Part shown: positions 30,278 through 39,078 of the stretch, piece after piece
Layout: every line of letters begins with the position of its first letter
Numbering within the stretch: the stretch's first letter is position 1
NCBI RefSeq assembly: GCF_002806945.1
Contig: NZ_NIHC01000001.1
Location: forward strand, 930,001-994,000
DNA length: 64,000 nucleotides
DNA from: Marinobacter salexigens
GTDB lineage: Bacteria > Pseudomonadota > Gammaproteobacteria > Pseudomonadales > Oleiphilaceae
Reading direction: 5' to 3'
The notes under the pieces: model-generated
The model's database searches: none
Told to the model about the DNA's origin: nothing
The model's input: the letters and a program-made list of their open reading frames with translations, nothing else
Made by a program: the position numbers and the translations under genes

Positions 30278-31246
30278 ATGATAAATCAGCCTGACTGGCA
30301 GCCCACTGCCTCCCGGGCAGCCATGAAAAGCCGCGCGCAACAGTCAGCCTTTGTGCGCGGCTTTTTTGCCCAGCGCGACGTACTGGAAGTCGAAACCCCG
30401 ATACTGGGCCGCTGCGGCGTAACCGAGCCCAACCTCGACGGCATATCAGCACAGGTAGATGTTCAGGGTATAAAAGGTGGCTGGCTACAAACCTCTCCCG
30501 AATACCACATGAAACGCCTGCTGGCTGCAGGCTCCGGCTCCATCTACCAAATCTCCAAAGTCTTCCGCAACGGCGAACGCGGCAGCCGCCACAACCCCGA
30601 ATTCTCCATGCTGGAATGGTACCGCACAGGCTTTGATGACAAAGCCCTGATGCAAGAAGTCGCCGACCTTGTGTGCGGCTGGCTGCAATGCCCCCGACCA
30701 CAAGTAACAAGCTACCGCGAAGCAATGATCACCTGGGCCGACATAGACCCCTTTGTGGCGACAGAGCGCGATCTGCACCAGCGTTGCGGGAAATGGCTCG
30801 AACCCGAACAACTGAAAGACCTCAGCCGCGACGGCTGCCTCGACCTGTTAATGAGCTTCGCCGTCGAACCCAACCTCGGCATCGCAGCCCCCGTATTCAT
30901 CAACCAATACCCGGCCTCCCAAGCCTCATTGGCGAGGATCTCCAAAGTAGACGGCTTCGACGTAGCCCACCGCTTCGAGCTCTATATCGACGGCATCGAG
31001 TTATGCAATGGCTATTGGGAACTCACCAATGCAGAAGAGCAGCGCGCCCGCTTTGAAGCAGACAATCGCTTGCGAATAGCGGATGGAAAACCAGAAATGG
31101 AAGTCGATGAAGCCTTTTTGGCAGCAATAGAGCACGGCTTACCAGACTGCGCCGGCGTGGCTTTAGGGCTTGACCGCCTACTCATGCTAAAAGTCGGTAC
31201 CCGTAACATAGCTGATGTACAGGCATTTCCTATAGAGAGAGCCTGA
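30278..31246 (+). CDS. epmA: EpmA, EF-P--(R)-beta-lysine ligase
   Basis: 322 residues, a class II lysyl-tRNA synthetase core without the anticodon-binding domain. Motif 2 is FRNGERGSRHNPEFSMLEWY, and the late GVALGLDRLLML is motif 3. It activates (R)-beta-lysine with ATP and transfers it to Lys34 of EF-P rather than to tRNA. It lies 7 nt after efp with no promoter room, so it is translated from the same message. The region after its stop carries a long inverted repeat instead of a standard terminator. Confidence 0.96.
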   Translation: MINQPDWQPTASRAAMKSRAQQSAFVRGFFAQRDVLEVETPILGRCGVTEPNLDGISAQVDVQGIKGGWLQTSPEYHMKRLLAAGSGSIYQISKVFRNGERGSRHNPEFSMLEWYRTGFDDKALMQEVADLVCGWLQCPRPQVTSYREAMITWADIDPFVATERDLHQRCGKWLEPEQLKDLSRDGCLDLLMSFAVEPNLGIAAPVFINQYPASQASLARISKVDGFDVAHRFELYIDGIELCNGYWELTNAEEQRARFEADNRLRIADGKPEMEVDEAFLAAIEHGLPDCAGVALGLDRLLMLKVGTRNIADVQAFPIERA

Positions 31247-31266
31247 AGGCACCACAAAAGCCGCGG

Positions 31267-31375
31267 GGCATTGCCGGGAACCTCTCCCCAAAACCCTGCG
31301 GAGCCATGGATGGCGGAGCGGAGCGTACAGGGACGTATTTACAGCGTGTTTTGGGGAGAGGTTCCCGGCAATGCC
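31267..31375. repeat. Long inverted repeat with two NGGA hairpins inside (copy 2)
   Basis: Arms 31267-31294 and 31348-31375 are perfectly complementary over 28 bp. The 53-nt interior carries two hairpins on the + strand: CCATGGATGG (31304-31313, loop TGGA) and ACAGGGACGT (31327-31336, loop GGGA), GGAs 23 nt apart, then ATTTACAGCGT. It lies between convergent epmA and psd, so readthrough from epmA would place the GGA strand in RNA. It may also end both transcripts. Confidence 0.88.
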
Positions 31376-31459
31376 AGACTCAAGGGGCAAGAAGGCTAGA
31401 GGATAAGAGGGGATGACGAGGTGCCGACAAGTGCCGGCACCAAGCTCAGACTGAAAGGA

Positions 31460-32320
31460 CTATTCGGCAGAAAGCTCCCCAAATGCCTCACCCATGCGAA
31501 CCACCTTCTCCGCCACCTGATCAGCATTCCAGGTAACGCTACCCTTAGGCATAACCATCACCACCGTAGAGCCCAAACGGAAGCGCCCCATCTCCTCACC
31601 TTTGGCAAACGAAATAGCACTCTCGCCCTCATAAGTAATCGTGCTCACGCCACTGCTATTGGGCGCTACAACCCCTGCCCAAGGCGTCTCCACACTACCC
31701 ACAATCATCGCGCCCACAAGCACCAGAGCCATAGGGCCGGCAGCCGTATCAAACATACAAATAACCCGCTCATTCCGGGCAAACAGGTTAGGCACATTTT
31801 CCACAGTAACCGGGTTTACCGAAAACAGCTTGCCAGGAACATAAATCATCTCCCGAAGCGTTCCCGCCATCGGCATGTGAATGCGGTGATAATCCTTGGG
31901 AGAGAGGTAGATGGTAGAAAACTCACCAGCATGAAAGGGCTCCGCTCGCTTTTCATCGCCACCCAGCAGTTCTAGCAGACTGAAAGACTGCCCTTTGGCC
32001 TGAAAAACCCGGTCGCCAGCAATCTGGCCAATCTGGCTGATAGCCCCATCCACAGGACTTACAAAAGTGCTCTCACCTTCGGCAACAGGGCGCAAGCCTG
32101 GTTCAAGTGCCCGGGTAAAAAACGCATTAAAACTGGGGTAGGCCGTTGGATCCTGCTCTGCGGCTTCGCTCATATCCACGCCATAGCGTTTGATAAACCA
32201 CTTGATTACCCGGTTTTTAAGCGCAGGGGCGCGATCATTATCCGCCAGACGGCCTGCAGCGCGGGAAACTGCAAGCTGCGGAGTGACGTACTGACTCAGA
32301 ATAAACAGCTTGTCGAACAT
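31460..32320 (-). CDS. psd: Psd, phosphatidylserine decarboxylase
   Basis: 286 residues. The self-cleavage site is LGS in FRLGSTVVMVM, with Ser251 becoming the pyruvoyl group of the small subunit after cleavage of the proenzyme. FVSPVDGAISQIGQI, YLSPKDYHRIHMP and VNPVTVENVPNLFARNERV are family signatures. It converts phosphatidylserine to phosphatidylethanolamine at the inner membrane. In Pseudomonas a rhodanese gene (rhdA) lies between psd and motA; here that gap (32321-32466) is too short to hold one. Confidence 0.96.
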   Translation of the reverse strand: MFDKLFILSQYVTPQLAVSRAAGRLADNDRAPALKNRVIKWFIKRYGVDMSEAAEQDPTAYPSFNAFFTRALEPGLRPVAEGESTFVSPVDGAISQIGQIAGDRVFQAKGQSFSLLELLGGDEKRAEPFHAGEFSTIYLSPKDYHRIHMPMAGTLREMIYVPGKLFSVNPVTVENVPNLFARNERVICMFDTAAGPMALVLVGAMIVGSVETPWAGVVAPNSSGVSTITYEGESAISFAKGEEMGRFRLGSTVVMVMPKGSVTWNADQVAEKVVRMGEAFGELSAE

Positions 32321-32466
32321 TTAATTGAGGTCCTCTGGGCTCTAAGGCGCGAAGTTTAACAAATAGTGCTGCTAGAGTGTTGATTGGGTGTCTGCATGTA
32401 TAGAAATTGTGTCCGGGCTTCGCGGATACTGCAGAGGCTTGCTATTATCAGGCCAGAAAAGCCGTG

Positions 32467-33369
32467 ATGATGGCCGGCACTCGCCTGAAACCTCGATATA
32501 AGGCCTACTTTTTACCCATGCTACTTATTATTGGCTCAGTGATTGTTATTGCCAGTGTTCTGGGCGGTTACGTCCTCCACGGCGGTAATCTTATGGTGTT
32601 ATGGCAGCCGACTGAGCTGCTCATCATCTTCGGCGCGGCGCTCGGCTCGTTCGTCATTGCCAACCCACTGCATACAGTAAAAGAAGTGTTCGCTGGTATC
32701 TTGCGCCTGCTGACCGGCTCTCCGTTCAATAAATCCTATTATATGGATTTACTGAGCTTGCTCTATGAGGTTTTTGATAAATCCCGCAAGCAGGGTGTTA
32801 TGTCTATTGAAGAAGATATCGACAACCCCGACTCCAGTGAGATATTCAGCCGTTACCCGGCCATTATGAAATCACAGGCGCTGCTCGACTTTATTACTGA
32901 TTACCTGCGTATCATCAGCGCCGGAAACATGGCCACCCATGAACTGGAGGGCATGATGGAAAATGAAATTGACAGCCGCCAGCAAGAACTTGAAGAGCCA
33001 GCCCATGCTGTAAACAAAATTGCAGACGCCTTACCGGGGCTTGGTATTGTGGCGGCAGTGCTTGGCATCGTTATCACCATGAACTTTCTCAGTGAAGGCC
33101 CCGAGCGCATTGGTTTGAGCGTGGCCGCCGCTTTGGTGGGCACCTTCATAGGTATCTGGATGGGCTATGGCTTTGTTGGGCCGACATCCATTGCCATGGA
33201 GCATTCTGCAAAGTACGAGCTCAAAGCCTACGAATGCGTGAAGTCTGCCATTGTTGCAACGGTTTCCGGACAGGCTCCGCAAATGGCCATTGAGTTTGGC
33301 CGAAAAGCCTTGCCTACAGACAAGCGCCCTGGATTCCAGGAGTTGAACGATCACGTGCGCTCTAAATAA
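32467..33369 (+). CDS. motA: MotA, flagellar stator subunit
   Basis: About 300 residues with four transmembrane helices: ASVLGGYVLHGG in the first, QPTELLIIFGAALGSFV in the second, and LPGLGIVAAVLGIVITM and VGTFIGIWMGYGFVGP in the last two. The cytoplasmic loop (about 80-180) contacts FliG. With MotB it makes the ion channel that drives the motor. The start is uncertain: GTG at 32464 and ATGs at 32467 and 32470 are adjacent with a weak ribosome site. motB follows after 25 nt. Whether the pair uses protons or sodium cannot be told from sequence here. Confidence 0.93.
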   Translation: MMAGTRLKPRYKAYFLPMLLIIGSVIVIASVLGGYVLHGGNLMVLWQPTELLIIFGAALGSFVIANPLHTVKEVFAGILRLLTGSPFNKSYYMDLLSLLYEVFDKSRKQGVMSIEEDIDNPDSSEIFSRYPAIMKSQALLDFITDYLRIISAGNMATHELEGMMENEIDSRQQELEEPAHAVNKIADALPGLGIVAAVLGIVITMNFLSEGPERIGLSVAAALVGTFIGIWMGYGFVGPTSIAMEHSAKYELKAYECVKSAIVATVSGQAPQMAIEFGRKALPTDKRPGFQELNDHVRSK

Positions 33370-33394
33370 TACAGGCTAAGCCCGGAGCATATTT

Positions 33395-34354
33395 TTGGAA
33401 CAGCAGCCGATCATCATCAAACGCAAGAAAGTTGTCGCCGCGGGCCATCACGGTGGCTCCTGGAAGGTCGCATTTGCCGACTTTGCAACCGCGATGATGG
33501 CCTTCTTTCTTGTGCTCTGGCTTACCGCAACCGCATCACCAGAGCAGATCAAAGCGGTGGAAGGTTATTTCCGCGACCCGGTCGGTTTTACAGAAGGCGG
33601 TACGCCAAACCCCGTGGACCTTGGGGGTAGCGCCTCTGTCATCAATGAAGCCAGCCCGGATGTAGAATCAAGCTCGGTCGTAATAGCGGATGAAGTGGTT
33701 GATACGCTGTCTGACACCCTCGAAAAGCGCCGCATGGAAGAGTTGTTTCAAGAGCTGAAGCAGCGAATTGAAGAAAACGAAACCCTGAAAGAGTTCAAAG
33801 ACCAACTGCTGATCGATATCACGAATGAAGGGCTGCGGATCCAGATCGTAGACCGTTCTGGAAGGCCTATGTTCGACATCGGCAGGGCCGAATTGAAGTA
33901 CTACTCACAGGAAATCCTGTTTGAGCTGGCGAAAACTCTTGGGGCAGTAGATAACAAACTCAGCATCACCGGCCATACAGACGCCACACCCTTCGGCGGC
34001 CGCCCCGGCTACACCAATTGGGAGCTCTCCGCAGACCGCGCCAACACCGCGCGCCGGGCACTGGTGGCCGGTGGCGTGCGCGCTGAACAAATCGCCAGGG
34101 TGGTGGGTTTGAGTGATTCAGTGCTGTTTGACCAGGATGAACCCACTGCGCCCATAAATCGCCGGATTTCCATTATCGTACTCAACAAGAAAACCGTGAG
34201 CAGCATCCACAGCAGTGCCAGCGCCAAGGGTGCGCCGCTGATTGACCTCACAGTGCCTTCGGAAGACGAACAGGAAAAGGCCATGGAAAAGCTGGAAAGC
34301 GGCGATTGGAAGAAAGAAAAAGAGGAACCCGCACCGGGCGAACTAAACTGGTAA
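33395..34354 (+). CDS. motB: MotB, flagellar stator subunit with OmpA-like domain
   Basis: 319 residues from a TTG start with GGAG eight nt upstream. One transmembrane helix follows a basic N-terminus; the ion-carrying Asp29 is in FADFATAMMAFFLVLWL. A plug-like segment leads to the OmpA/MotB peptidoglycan-binding domain (about 165-285), with LSITGHTDATPFGG and NWELSADRANTARRAL. It anchors the stator to the cell wall. The MotA ATG and this TTG are 25 nt after the motA stop, so the two form one unit. It converges with rsgA. Confidence 0.94.
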   Translation: MEQQPIIIKRKKVVAAGHHGGSWKVAFADFATAMMAFFLVLWLTATASPEQIKAVEGYFRDPVGFTEGGTPNPVDLGGSASVINEASPDVESSSVVIADEVVDTLSDTLEKRRMEELFQELKQRIEENETLKEFKDQLLIDITNEGLRIQIVDRSGRPMFDIGRAELKYYSQEILFELAKTLGAVDNKLSITGHTDATPFGGRPGYTNWELSADRANTARRALVAGGVRAEQIARVVGLSDSVLFDQDEPTAPINRRISIIVLNKKTVSSIHSSASAKGAPLIDLTVPSEDEQEKAMEKLESGDWKKEKEEPAPGELNW

Positions 34355-34373
34355 GCCGCCCGGAGCCTGCTAG

Positions 34374-35429
34374 TCAGTCGGCTTTTAAACCCCGCGATTG
34401 CTGCTCCGCCATATCCTGAAGAATACGGTGAAAGCTGCGCCGCCGCTCCGGGCTGAGCGCGCCCGACTCCACTGCTGCATCAATGGCACACCCCGGATCA
34501 CCCATGTGCCTGCAGTTTCGGAACTTGCAGTAACCCATCACCTCACGAATCTCACGAAACCCGTACTCAATCTCCTGTGGCGTCATGTGCCAAAGGCCAA
34601 ACTCCCGAATCCCTGGCGAATCAATCAAATCGCCACCCATAGGCAAATGGAATAGTTTCGCCGTTGTAGTGGTGTGAATACCCTTGCCCGTGCTCTCAGA
34701 AACCGCCCCCACCCGAATCGCCTCATCTGGCATCAGCGTTTGAATAATCGACGACTTACCAACCCCCGACTGACCTACAAACGCACTGGTCTTGCCCTTG
34801 ACTAACGCCTCAACCTCCGGCGAAGGCCCACCATCGAACTGCATTGCAGACGTGCGTACAACCTCATAACCCAGAGCGGAATAACGCGCCAACAGCGCAT
34901 CAATCTGCTCCCGGTTCTCATCCGTAATCAAATCCGTCTTGTTCAGCAGAATCACCGCTGGAATATCCGTGGTTTCAGAAGCCACCAGATACCGGTCAAT
35001 CAAATTGTCATGGGGCTCCGGCTCCGGCGCAATCACCAGAATAATATGATCAATGTTCGCCGCAACCGGCTTAACCGCCCCAAAATTGTCTGGCCGCTGC
35101 AGCAGATTCTCCCGCTCAAGACGGGCAACAATCACCCCGGTTTCGTTCTTGCCAGGCCGCCAGACAACACGGTCACCCGTCACCAGGCTGTCGATATTTG
35201 CCCGCACAAAACAGCGCACAACATCACCTTTGTGCTCACCCTCCAGCGCTTCCACATCCAGCTGCTGCCCGTAGTGAGCAATGATTAAACCCTCTTGCTC
35301 CGGCCCCAGTTCCCCAGCATCAGCCTGCGCCTGAACCGACTTCTCCTTGCGAGCTGCACGGGCCGCACGTTCCTCCTGAATCTTCTTGATCCGGAATTGC
35401 TGTTGCTTGTTCAGTTGCCGTTTTGCCAT
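34374..35429 (-). CDS. rsgA: RsgA, small-subunit ribosome biogenesis GTPase
   Basis: 351 residues. A basic N-terminus (MAKRQLNKQQQFRIKKIQEE), an OB fold, then a circularly permuted GTPase domain: NKTDL occurs before GQSGVGKSSIIQTL, the reverse of the normal order. The C-terminal zinc site is CKFRNCRHMGDPGC. It checks late maturation of the 30S subunit and releases RbfA. It is divergent from orn, with 317 nt between the starts that carry an inverted-repeat element. Confidence 0.96.
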   Translation of the reverse strand: MAKRQLNKQQQFRIKKIQEERAARAARKEKSVQAQADAGELGPEQEGLIIAHYGQQLDVEALEGEHKGDVVRCFVRANIDSLVTGDRVVWRPGKNETGVIVARLERENLLQRPDNFGAVKPVAANIDHIILVIAPEPEPHDNLIDRYLVASETTDIPAVILLNKTDLITDENREQIDALLARYSALGYEVVRTSAMQFDGGPSPEVEALVKGKTSAFVGQSGVGKSSIIQTLMPDEAIRVGAVSESTGKGIHTTTTAKLFHLPMGGDLIDSPGIREFGLWHMTPQEIEYGFREIREVMGYCKFRNCRHMGDPGCAIDAAVESGALSPERRRSFHRILQDMAEQQSRGLKAD

Positions 35430-35603
35430 AAAGTCTCTGTTAACACGGATGTAAGTGGTGGAGTTGCTGTGCCATCATACGGGAATAAAGATTGTGCGGC
35501 TTTAACTCAGCCGATTTATAGAATATACATCACCGAGTTTCCGGACAGCGGCTCGCCTCGCGAGAGTACTTGAATCATCCGGAATATATCACCGAGTTCA
35601 GAT

Positions 35604-35713
35604 GTGGAATGGCCGCCTTGCTTTCTGGGAATGCCGGCGGCCAAGGATGGCCGACGACAAGCGCACATGGATGTGCTCGTAGCGGTTCCCAGAAAGCAAG
35701 GCGGCCATTCCAC
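35604..35713. repeat. Long inverted repeat with two NGGA hairpins inside (copy 3)
   Basis: Arms 35604-35631 and 35686-35713 are perfectly complementary over 28 bp. The 54-nt interior carries a hairpin CGGCCA-AGGA-TGGCCG and a second one, CACA-TGGA-TGTG (GGAs at 35645 and 35669, 24 nt apart), then CTCGTAGCGG. It lies upstream of orn, ending 33 nt before its start, so the orn leader would carry the GGA strand. Confidence 0.88.
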
Positions 35714-35746
35714 CCACTCCAAAGCTAAATGGTTGAGGGAAAAAGA

Positions 35747-36289
35747 ATGTCAGCAGGCACCCCCCTGGTATGGATCGATCTGGAAATGACCGGCCTTGAC
35801 CCGGAAAAAGAACGCATCATAGAAATGGCCACCATCATCACCGACTCAGAACTCAACCTGATCGCCGAAGGCCCAGTCATCGCAATCAACCAACCTGACA
35901 GCTTGCTCGAAGCCATGGACGAATGGTGCACTCGCACCCACGGCGAAAGCGGCCTCACCAAGCGCGTTCAGGAAAGCAAAGTCTCAGAAGCCGAAGCCGA
36001 GCAACAAACCATCGCCTTCCTCAAAGACCACATGGAAAAAGGTCAATCCCCCCTGTGCGGTAACAGCATCGGCCAGGATCGCCGTTTCCTCGTGAAATAC
36101 ATGCCAGAGCTGGAAGACTTCTTCCACTACCGCAATCTGGACGTCTCCACCGTAAAAGAACTGGCCCGCCGCTGGCGCCCAGACGTACTCGAAGGTGTTA
36201 AAAAGAAAGGCAGCCACCTGGCCCTGGACGACATTCGCGACTCCATCGAAGAACTGCGCCACTACCGCGAACACTTCTTCAAACTGTAA
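35747..36289 (+). CDS. orn: Orn, oligoribonuclease
   Basis: 180 residues, one less than E. coli. DEDDh exonuclease: the first acidic motif is [16 protein letters not shown], the second lies in [11 protein letters not shown], and the last, near the C-terminus, is [11 protein letters not shown]. It degrades dinucleotides, including the pGpG made from c-di-GMP breakdown, so it ties to the signalling genes upstream. The start at 35747 has GAGGGA upstream; a start six codons earlier lies inside that stretch. The 3' end is 8 nt from the convergent queG gene. Confidence 0.96.
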   Translation: MSAGTPLVWIDLEMTGLDPEKERIIEMATIITDSELNLIAEGPVIAINQPDSLLEAMDEWCTRTHGESGLTKRVQESKVSEAEAEQQTIAFLKDHMEKGQSPLCGNSIGQDRRFLVKYMPELEDFFHYRNLDVSTVKELARRWRPDVLEGVKKKGSHLALDDIRDSIEELRHYREHFFKL

Positions 36290-36297
36290 CCTTCAGG

Positions 36298-37377
36298 CTA
36301 TAAGCCGTGCCGGGCCAATGCCCACTGAATATGCTCGCGGACCATCTCCGAAGGATAGTCCGCGCGCTGTTTAAGCGCCTCAATAACCGGAATGGTAGAA
36401 GGCGCATTTCCAAGCCCAACCGCCAAATTCCGCAGCCAGCCCTCATAACCTGTACGGCGAATAGCCGATCCTTCGGTACGCTTCAGAAACTGCTCCTCAG
36501 TCCATAAAAACAGCTCCGCCAAAGAACTATTGTTCAGGCCATGCCGCGGCTGAAAATCATCCTCTTGCGTCGGCTTCTTGAACTTCTGCCAAGGACACAC
36601 CAACTGACAGTCATCACAGCCAAAAACACGGTTGCCCATGGGGGCTCTCAAATCTTCTGGAATGCTGCCTTTCAGCTCAATGGTGAGATAGCTGATGCAG
36701 CGCCGGGCATCCAGTACACGAGCGTCCACGAACGCATTGGTTGGGCACATATCCAGGCAGGCAGAGCAGCTGCCGCAATGATCAGTTTCAAACGCAGGGT
36801 CTACCGGCAGTGGGGCGCTGGTGAAGATTTCCCCCAGAAAAAAGAAAGAGCCCGCTTTCGGATGAATCAGCATATTGTTCTTGCCGATCCAGCCCAGACC
36901 CGCTCGTTGCGCGAGTGCTCTCTCCAGCACAGGCGCACTGTCCACAAAGGCGCGATGATCATAGCCACTCACCACGTCGTCAATTTTCTTGGCCAGAGTC
37001 GCCAACCGCTTCCGGATCAGCTTGTGATAGTCACGGCCAAGGGCGTAGCGAGTAATATAGGCGCCTTCCCGGTTAGTAAGCGCTTCTTTTGGGCTGTCCG
37101 GTGTAGGCATGTAATCCATGCGTACAGAGATAACCCGAGTGGTTCCGGGCACCAAAGACTTGGGGGTATAGCGTTTATCCCCGTGGTGGCCCATGTATTC
37201 CATCTCGCCCTGATAGCCTTTGTCCAGCCAGTCCTTCAGGCGTTGTGCATGCTCTCCGGTATCGGCAGTTGTAATACCTGCATCCGAAAAGCCGAGTTCT
37301 TTCGCCCATTGGCGGATAAGTGCCGGTAAATCAGCCAGTTCCGATGTGGGTGAAATGTCTGTTTCAGATGTGCTCAT
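36298..37377 (-). CDS. queG: QueG, epoxyqueuosine reductase
   Basis: 359 residues. An N-terminal cobalamin-binding region is followed by two [4Fe-4S] ferredoxin motifs, CGSCSACLDMCPTNAF (around 185-200) and CDDCQLVCPW, and a C-terminal HEAT-like helical part. It reduces epoxyqueuosine to queuosine in the wobble position of tRNA, using cobalamin and iron-sulfur electrons. I chose the ATG at 37377; the GTG eight codons upstream has no ribosome site. It is divergent from nnr with 147 nt between the starts. Confidence 0.96.
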   Translation of the reverse strand: MSTSETDISPTSELADLPALIRQWAKELGFSDAGITTADTGEHAQRLKDWLDKGYQGEMEYMGHHGDKRYTPKSLVPGTTRVISVRMDYMPTPDSPKEALTNREGAYITRYALGRDYHKLIRKRLATLAKKIDDVVSGYDHRAFVDSAPVLERALAQRAGLGWIGKNNMLIHPKAGSFFFLGEIFTSAPLPVDPAFETDHCGSCSACLDMCPTNAFVDARVLDARRCISYLTIELKGSIPEDLRAPMGNRVFGCDDCQLVCPWQKFKKPTQEDDFQPRHGLNNSSLAELFLWTEEQFLKRTEGSAIRRTGYEGWLRNLAVGLGNAPSTIPVIEALKQRADYPSEMVREHIQWALARHGL

Positions 37378-37524
37378 AAATCTCGCTGGTGTGCCCGCCA
37401 CGCGGGAGCTTGGCGAACAGATATTTAATTTGATTAAGTTATGACCTTTTCCATGATTTTGCTATGCTTTACAGATAGCTGGCCAATTTTCTTAAACCGG
37501 TTTCTGTAACGGGGGCAAAGGCTC

Positions 37525-39078
37525 ATGCCACAGCACGCTGGAGGCAGTTTATCAGATGCGCTGTTTTCCGCCGATTCTGTCCGTCGCATCGATCAGCATA
37601 TTATTGAACAACTGGGTGTTGATGGGTTCGACCTGATGCAATCCGCCGCCCGTGCGGCCTTCCGCAGGCTGGCGCTGCGCTGGCCCGGCGTTGAACCCAT
37701 GCTGGTGCTTTGTGGCGCCGGCAATAACGGCGGCGATGGCTACCTGATAGCGGCCCATGCGGTGCGCCACGGGTTAAAAGTGCACTGTGTTGCGGTGGCA
37801 CCCGCGGAGAAATTGAGTGGAGATGCCCTCAAGGCCTGGAAAAAGGCGGTTGCCGACGGTGTCGAAGTGCGGGAATTGGCAGATACTGGCGAGCCGGAAC
37901 TGGACGCCCTGTTTGAAAGCTCCGGGTTGATTGTTGACGCCATGCTGGGTACCGGTGTTTCCGGCGCTCCCAGAGAGCCGTTTGCAGGCATTATCGTGCG
38001 TAGCAACCGTGCCGGGCTTCCTGTACTGGCAGTTGATCTGCCATCCGGCTTGAATGCCAGCACAGGCGCAGCTGAAGGTGAGGTGATGCAAGCCAGCATG
38101 ACCGTTACGTTTATCGGTCGCAAGGCAGGACTGCATACCGGGCAGGGTGCTGCGGTGTGTGGTGATGTGGTGTTTGAGGCATTGAATACAGACACACGCG
38201 CTGGCGAAACCCCAGTGGCCTTGCTGCGGAGCTGGAAATCTGTGCAGGGTTGGCTGCCCAAGCGCCCTGCCAATGCCCACAAAGGGCGCTTCGGGCATGT
38301 TCTGGTAGTGGCGGGCGACCGGGGGTTTGGTGGTGCGGGCATAATGGCGGCAGAAGCTGCCGCCCGCTCTGGTGCCGGCTTGGTTTCTCTGGCCACGCGC
38401 CCTGAGCATGTCACTGCAGCGTTGGCGCGCTGTCCATCAGTTATGGTTCACGGGCTGACACATGGTTCGGAATTGCCGCCGTTGCTTGCTGCGGCAACGG
38501 TCGTCGTATGCGGGCCAGGTATGGGGCAGAGCGCATGGGGGCAGCAAATGCTTCAGCAGGTGGTGGAGAGCGGCAAGCCCCGCGTACTGGATGCAGATGC
38601 CCTCAACCTGCTTTCAACCCGAGCGGCTGTGCCGGCCAACAATCAGATTTTGACGCCACACCCGGGTGAGGCGGCCAGGCTGCTTGATTGCTTGATTGCG
38701 GAAGTAGAAGCAGATCGTCTTACCGCAGCCAAAAAACTGCAGTCCCTCTATGGTGGTGCTGTCTTGCTCAAGGGGGCCGGGACGATTATCGCCCACGGTG
38801 AGGCGGCAGTGGATATTGCCGGTGGCAGCAACCCTGGTATGGCGACCGGGGGTATGGGAGATGTCTTGTCGGGAATCATTGGTGCCCTTTATGCCCAGAT
38901 GCCAGAGTCATTGGCACAAGTTGCTGCAATGGGGGCAGTTGTGCACCTGGAGGCCGCTGCCAGAGCATCTGTCCATAAAGGATATATGGGTTTAATACCC
39001 ACAGATGTAATCGATGCGTTGCCGCACGTGTTTCGGGATGCAGAGTTAGCCCGTAATCGGGGCGAGGAGCAGGAATGA
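37525..39078 (+). CDS. nnr: Nnr, bifunctional NAD(P)H-hydrate epimerase and ADP-dependent dehydratase
   Basis: 517 residues with both repair domains. The N-terminal YjeF_N domain (1-215) has GAGNNGGDGYLIAAHAV; the C-terminal ribokinase-like domain has HKGRFGHVLVVAGDRGFGG and TGGMGDVLSGIIGAL. It repairs NADH and NADPH damaged by hydration: epimerisation then ADP-dependent dehydration. AAAGG and GGGGG precede the ATG. It overlaps tsaE by 4 bp (ATGA), the classical yjeF-tsaE arrangement. Confidence 0.95.
   Translation: MPQHAGGSLSDALFSADSVRRIDQHIIEQLGVDGFDLMQSAARAAFRRLALRWPGVEPMLVLCGAGNNGGDGYLIAAHAVRHGLKVHCVAVAPAEKLSGDALKAWKKAVADGVEVRELADTGEPELDALFESSGLIVDAMLGTGVSGAPREPFAGIIVRSNRAGLPVLAVDLPSGLNASTGAAEGEVMQASMTVTFIGRKAGLHTGQGAAVCGDVVFEALNTDTRAGETPVALLRSWKSVQGWLPKRPANAHKGRFGHVLVVAGDRGFGGAGIMAAEAAARSGAGLVSLATRPEHVTAALARCPSVMVHGLTHGSELPPLLAAATVVVCGPGMGQSAWGQQMLQQVVESGKPRVLDADALNLLSTRAAVPANNQILTPHPGEAARLLDCLIAEVEADRLTAAKKLQSLYGGAVLLKGAGTIIAHGEAAVDIAGGSNPGMATGGMGDVLSGIIGALYAQMPESLAQVAAMGAVVHLEAAARASVHKGYMGLIPTDVIDALPHVFRDAELARNRGEEQE

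Noticed and set aside
32321-32466. A rhodanese gene between psd and motA as in Pseudomonas
   Set aside because: Only 146 bases are available and none encode a rhodanese motif.
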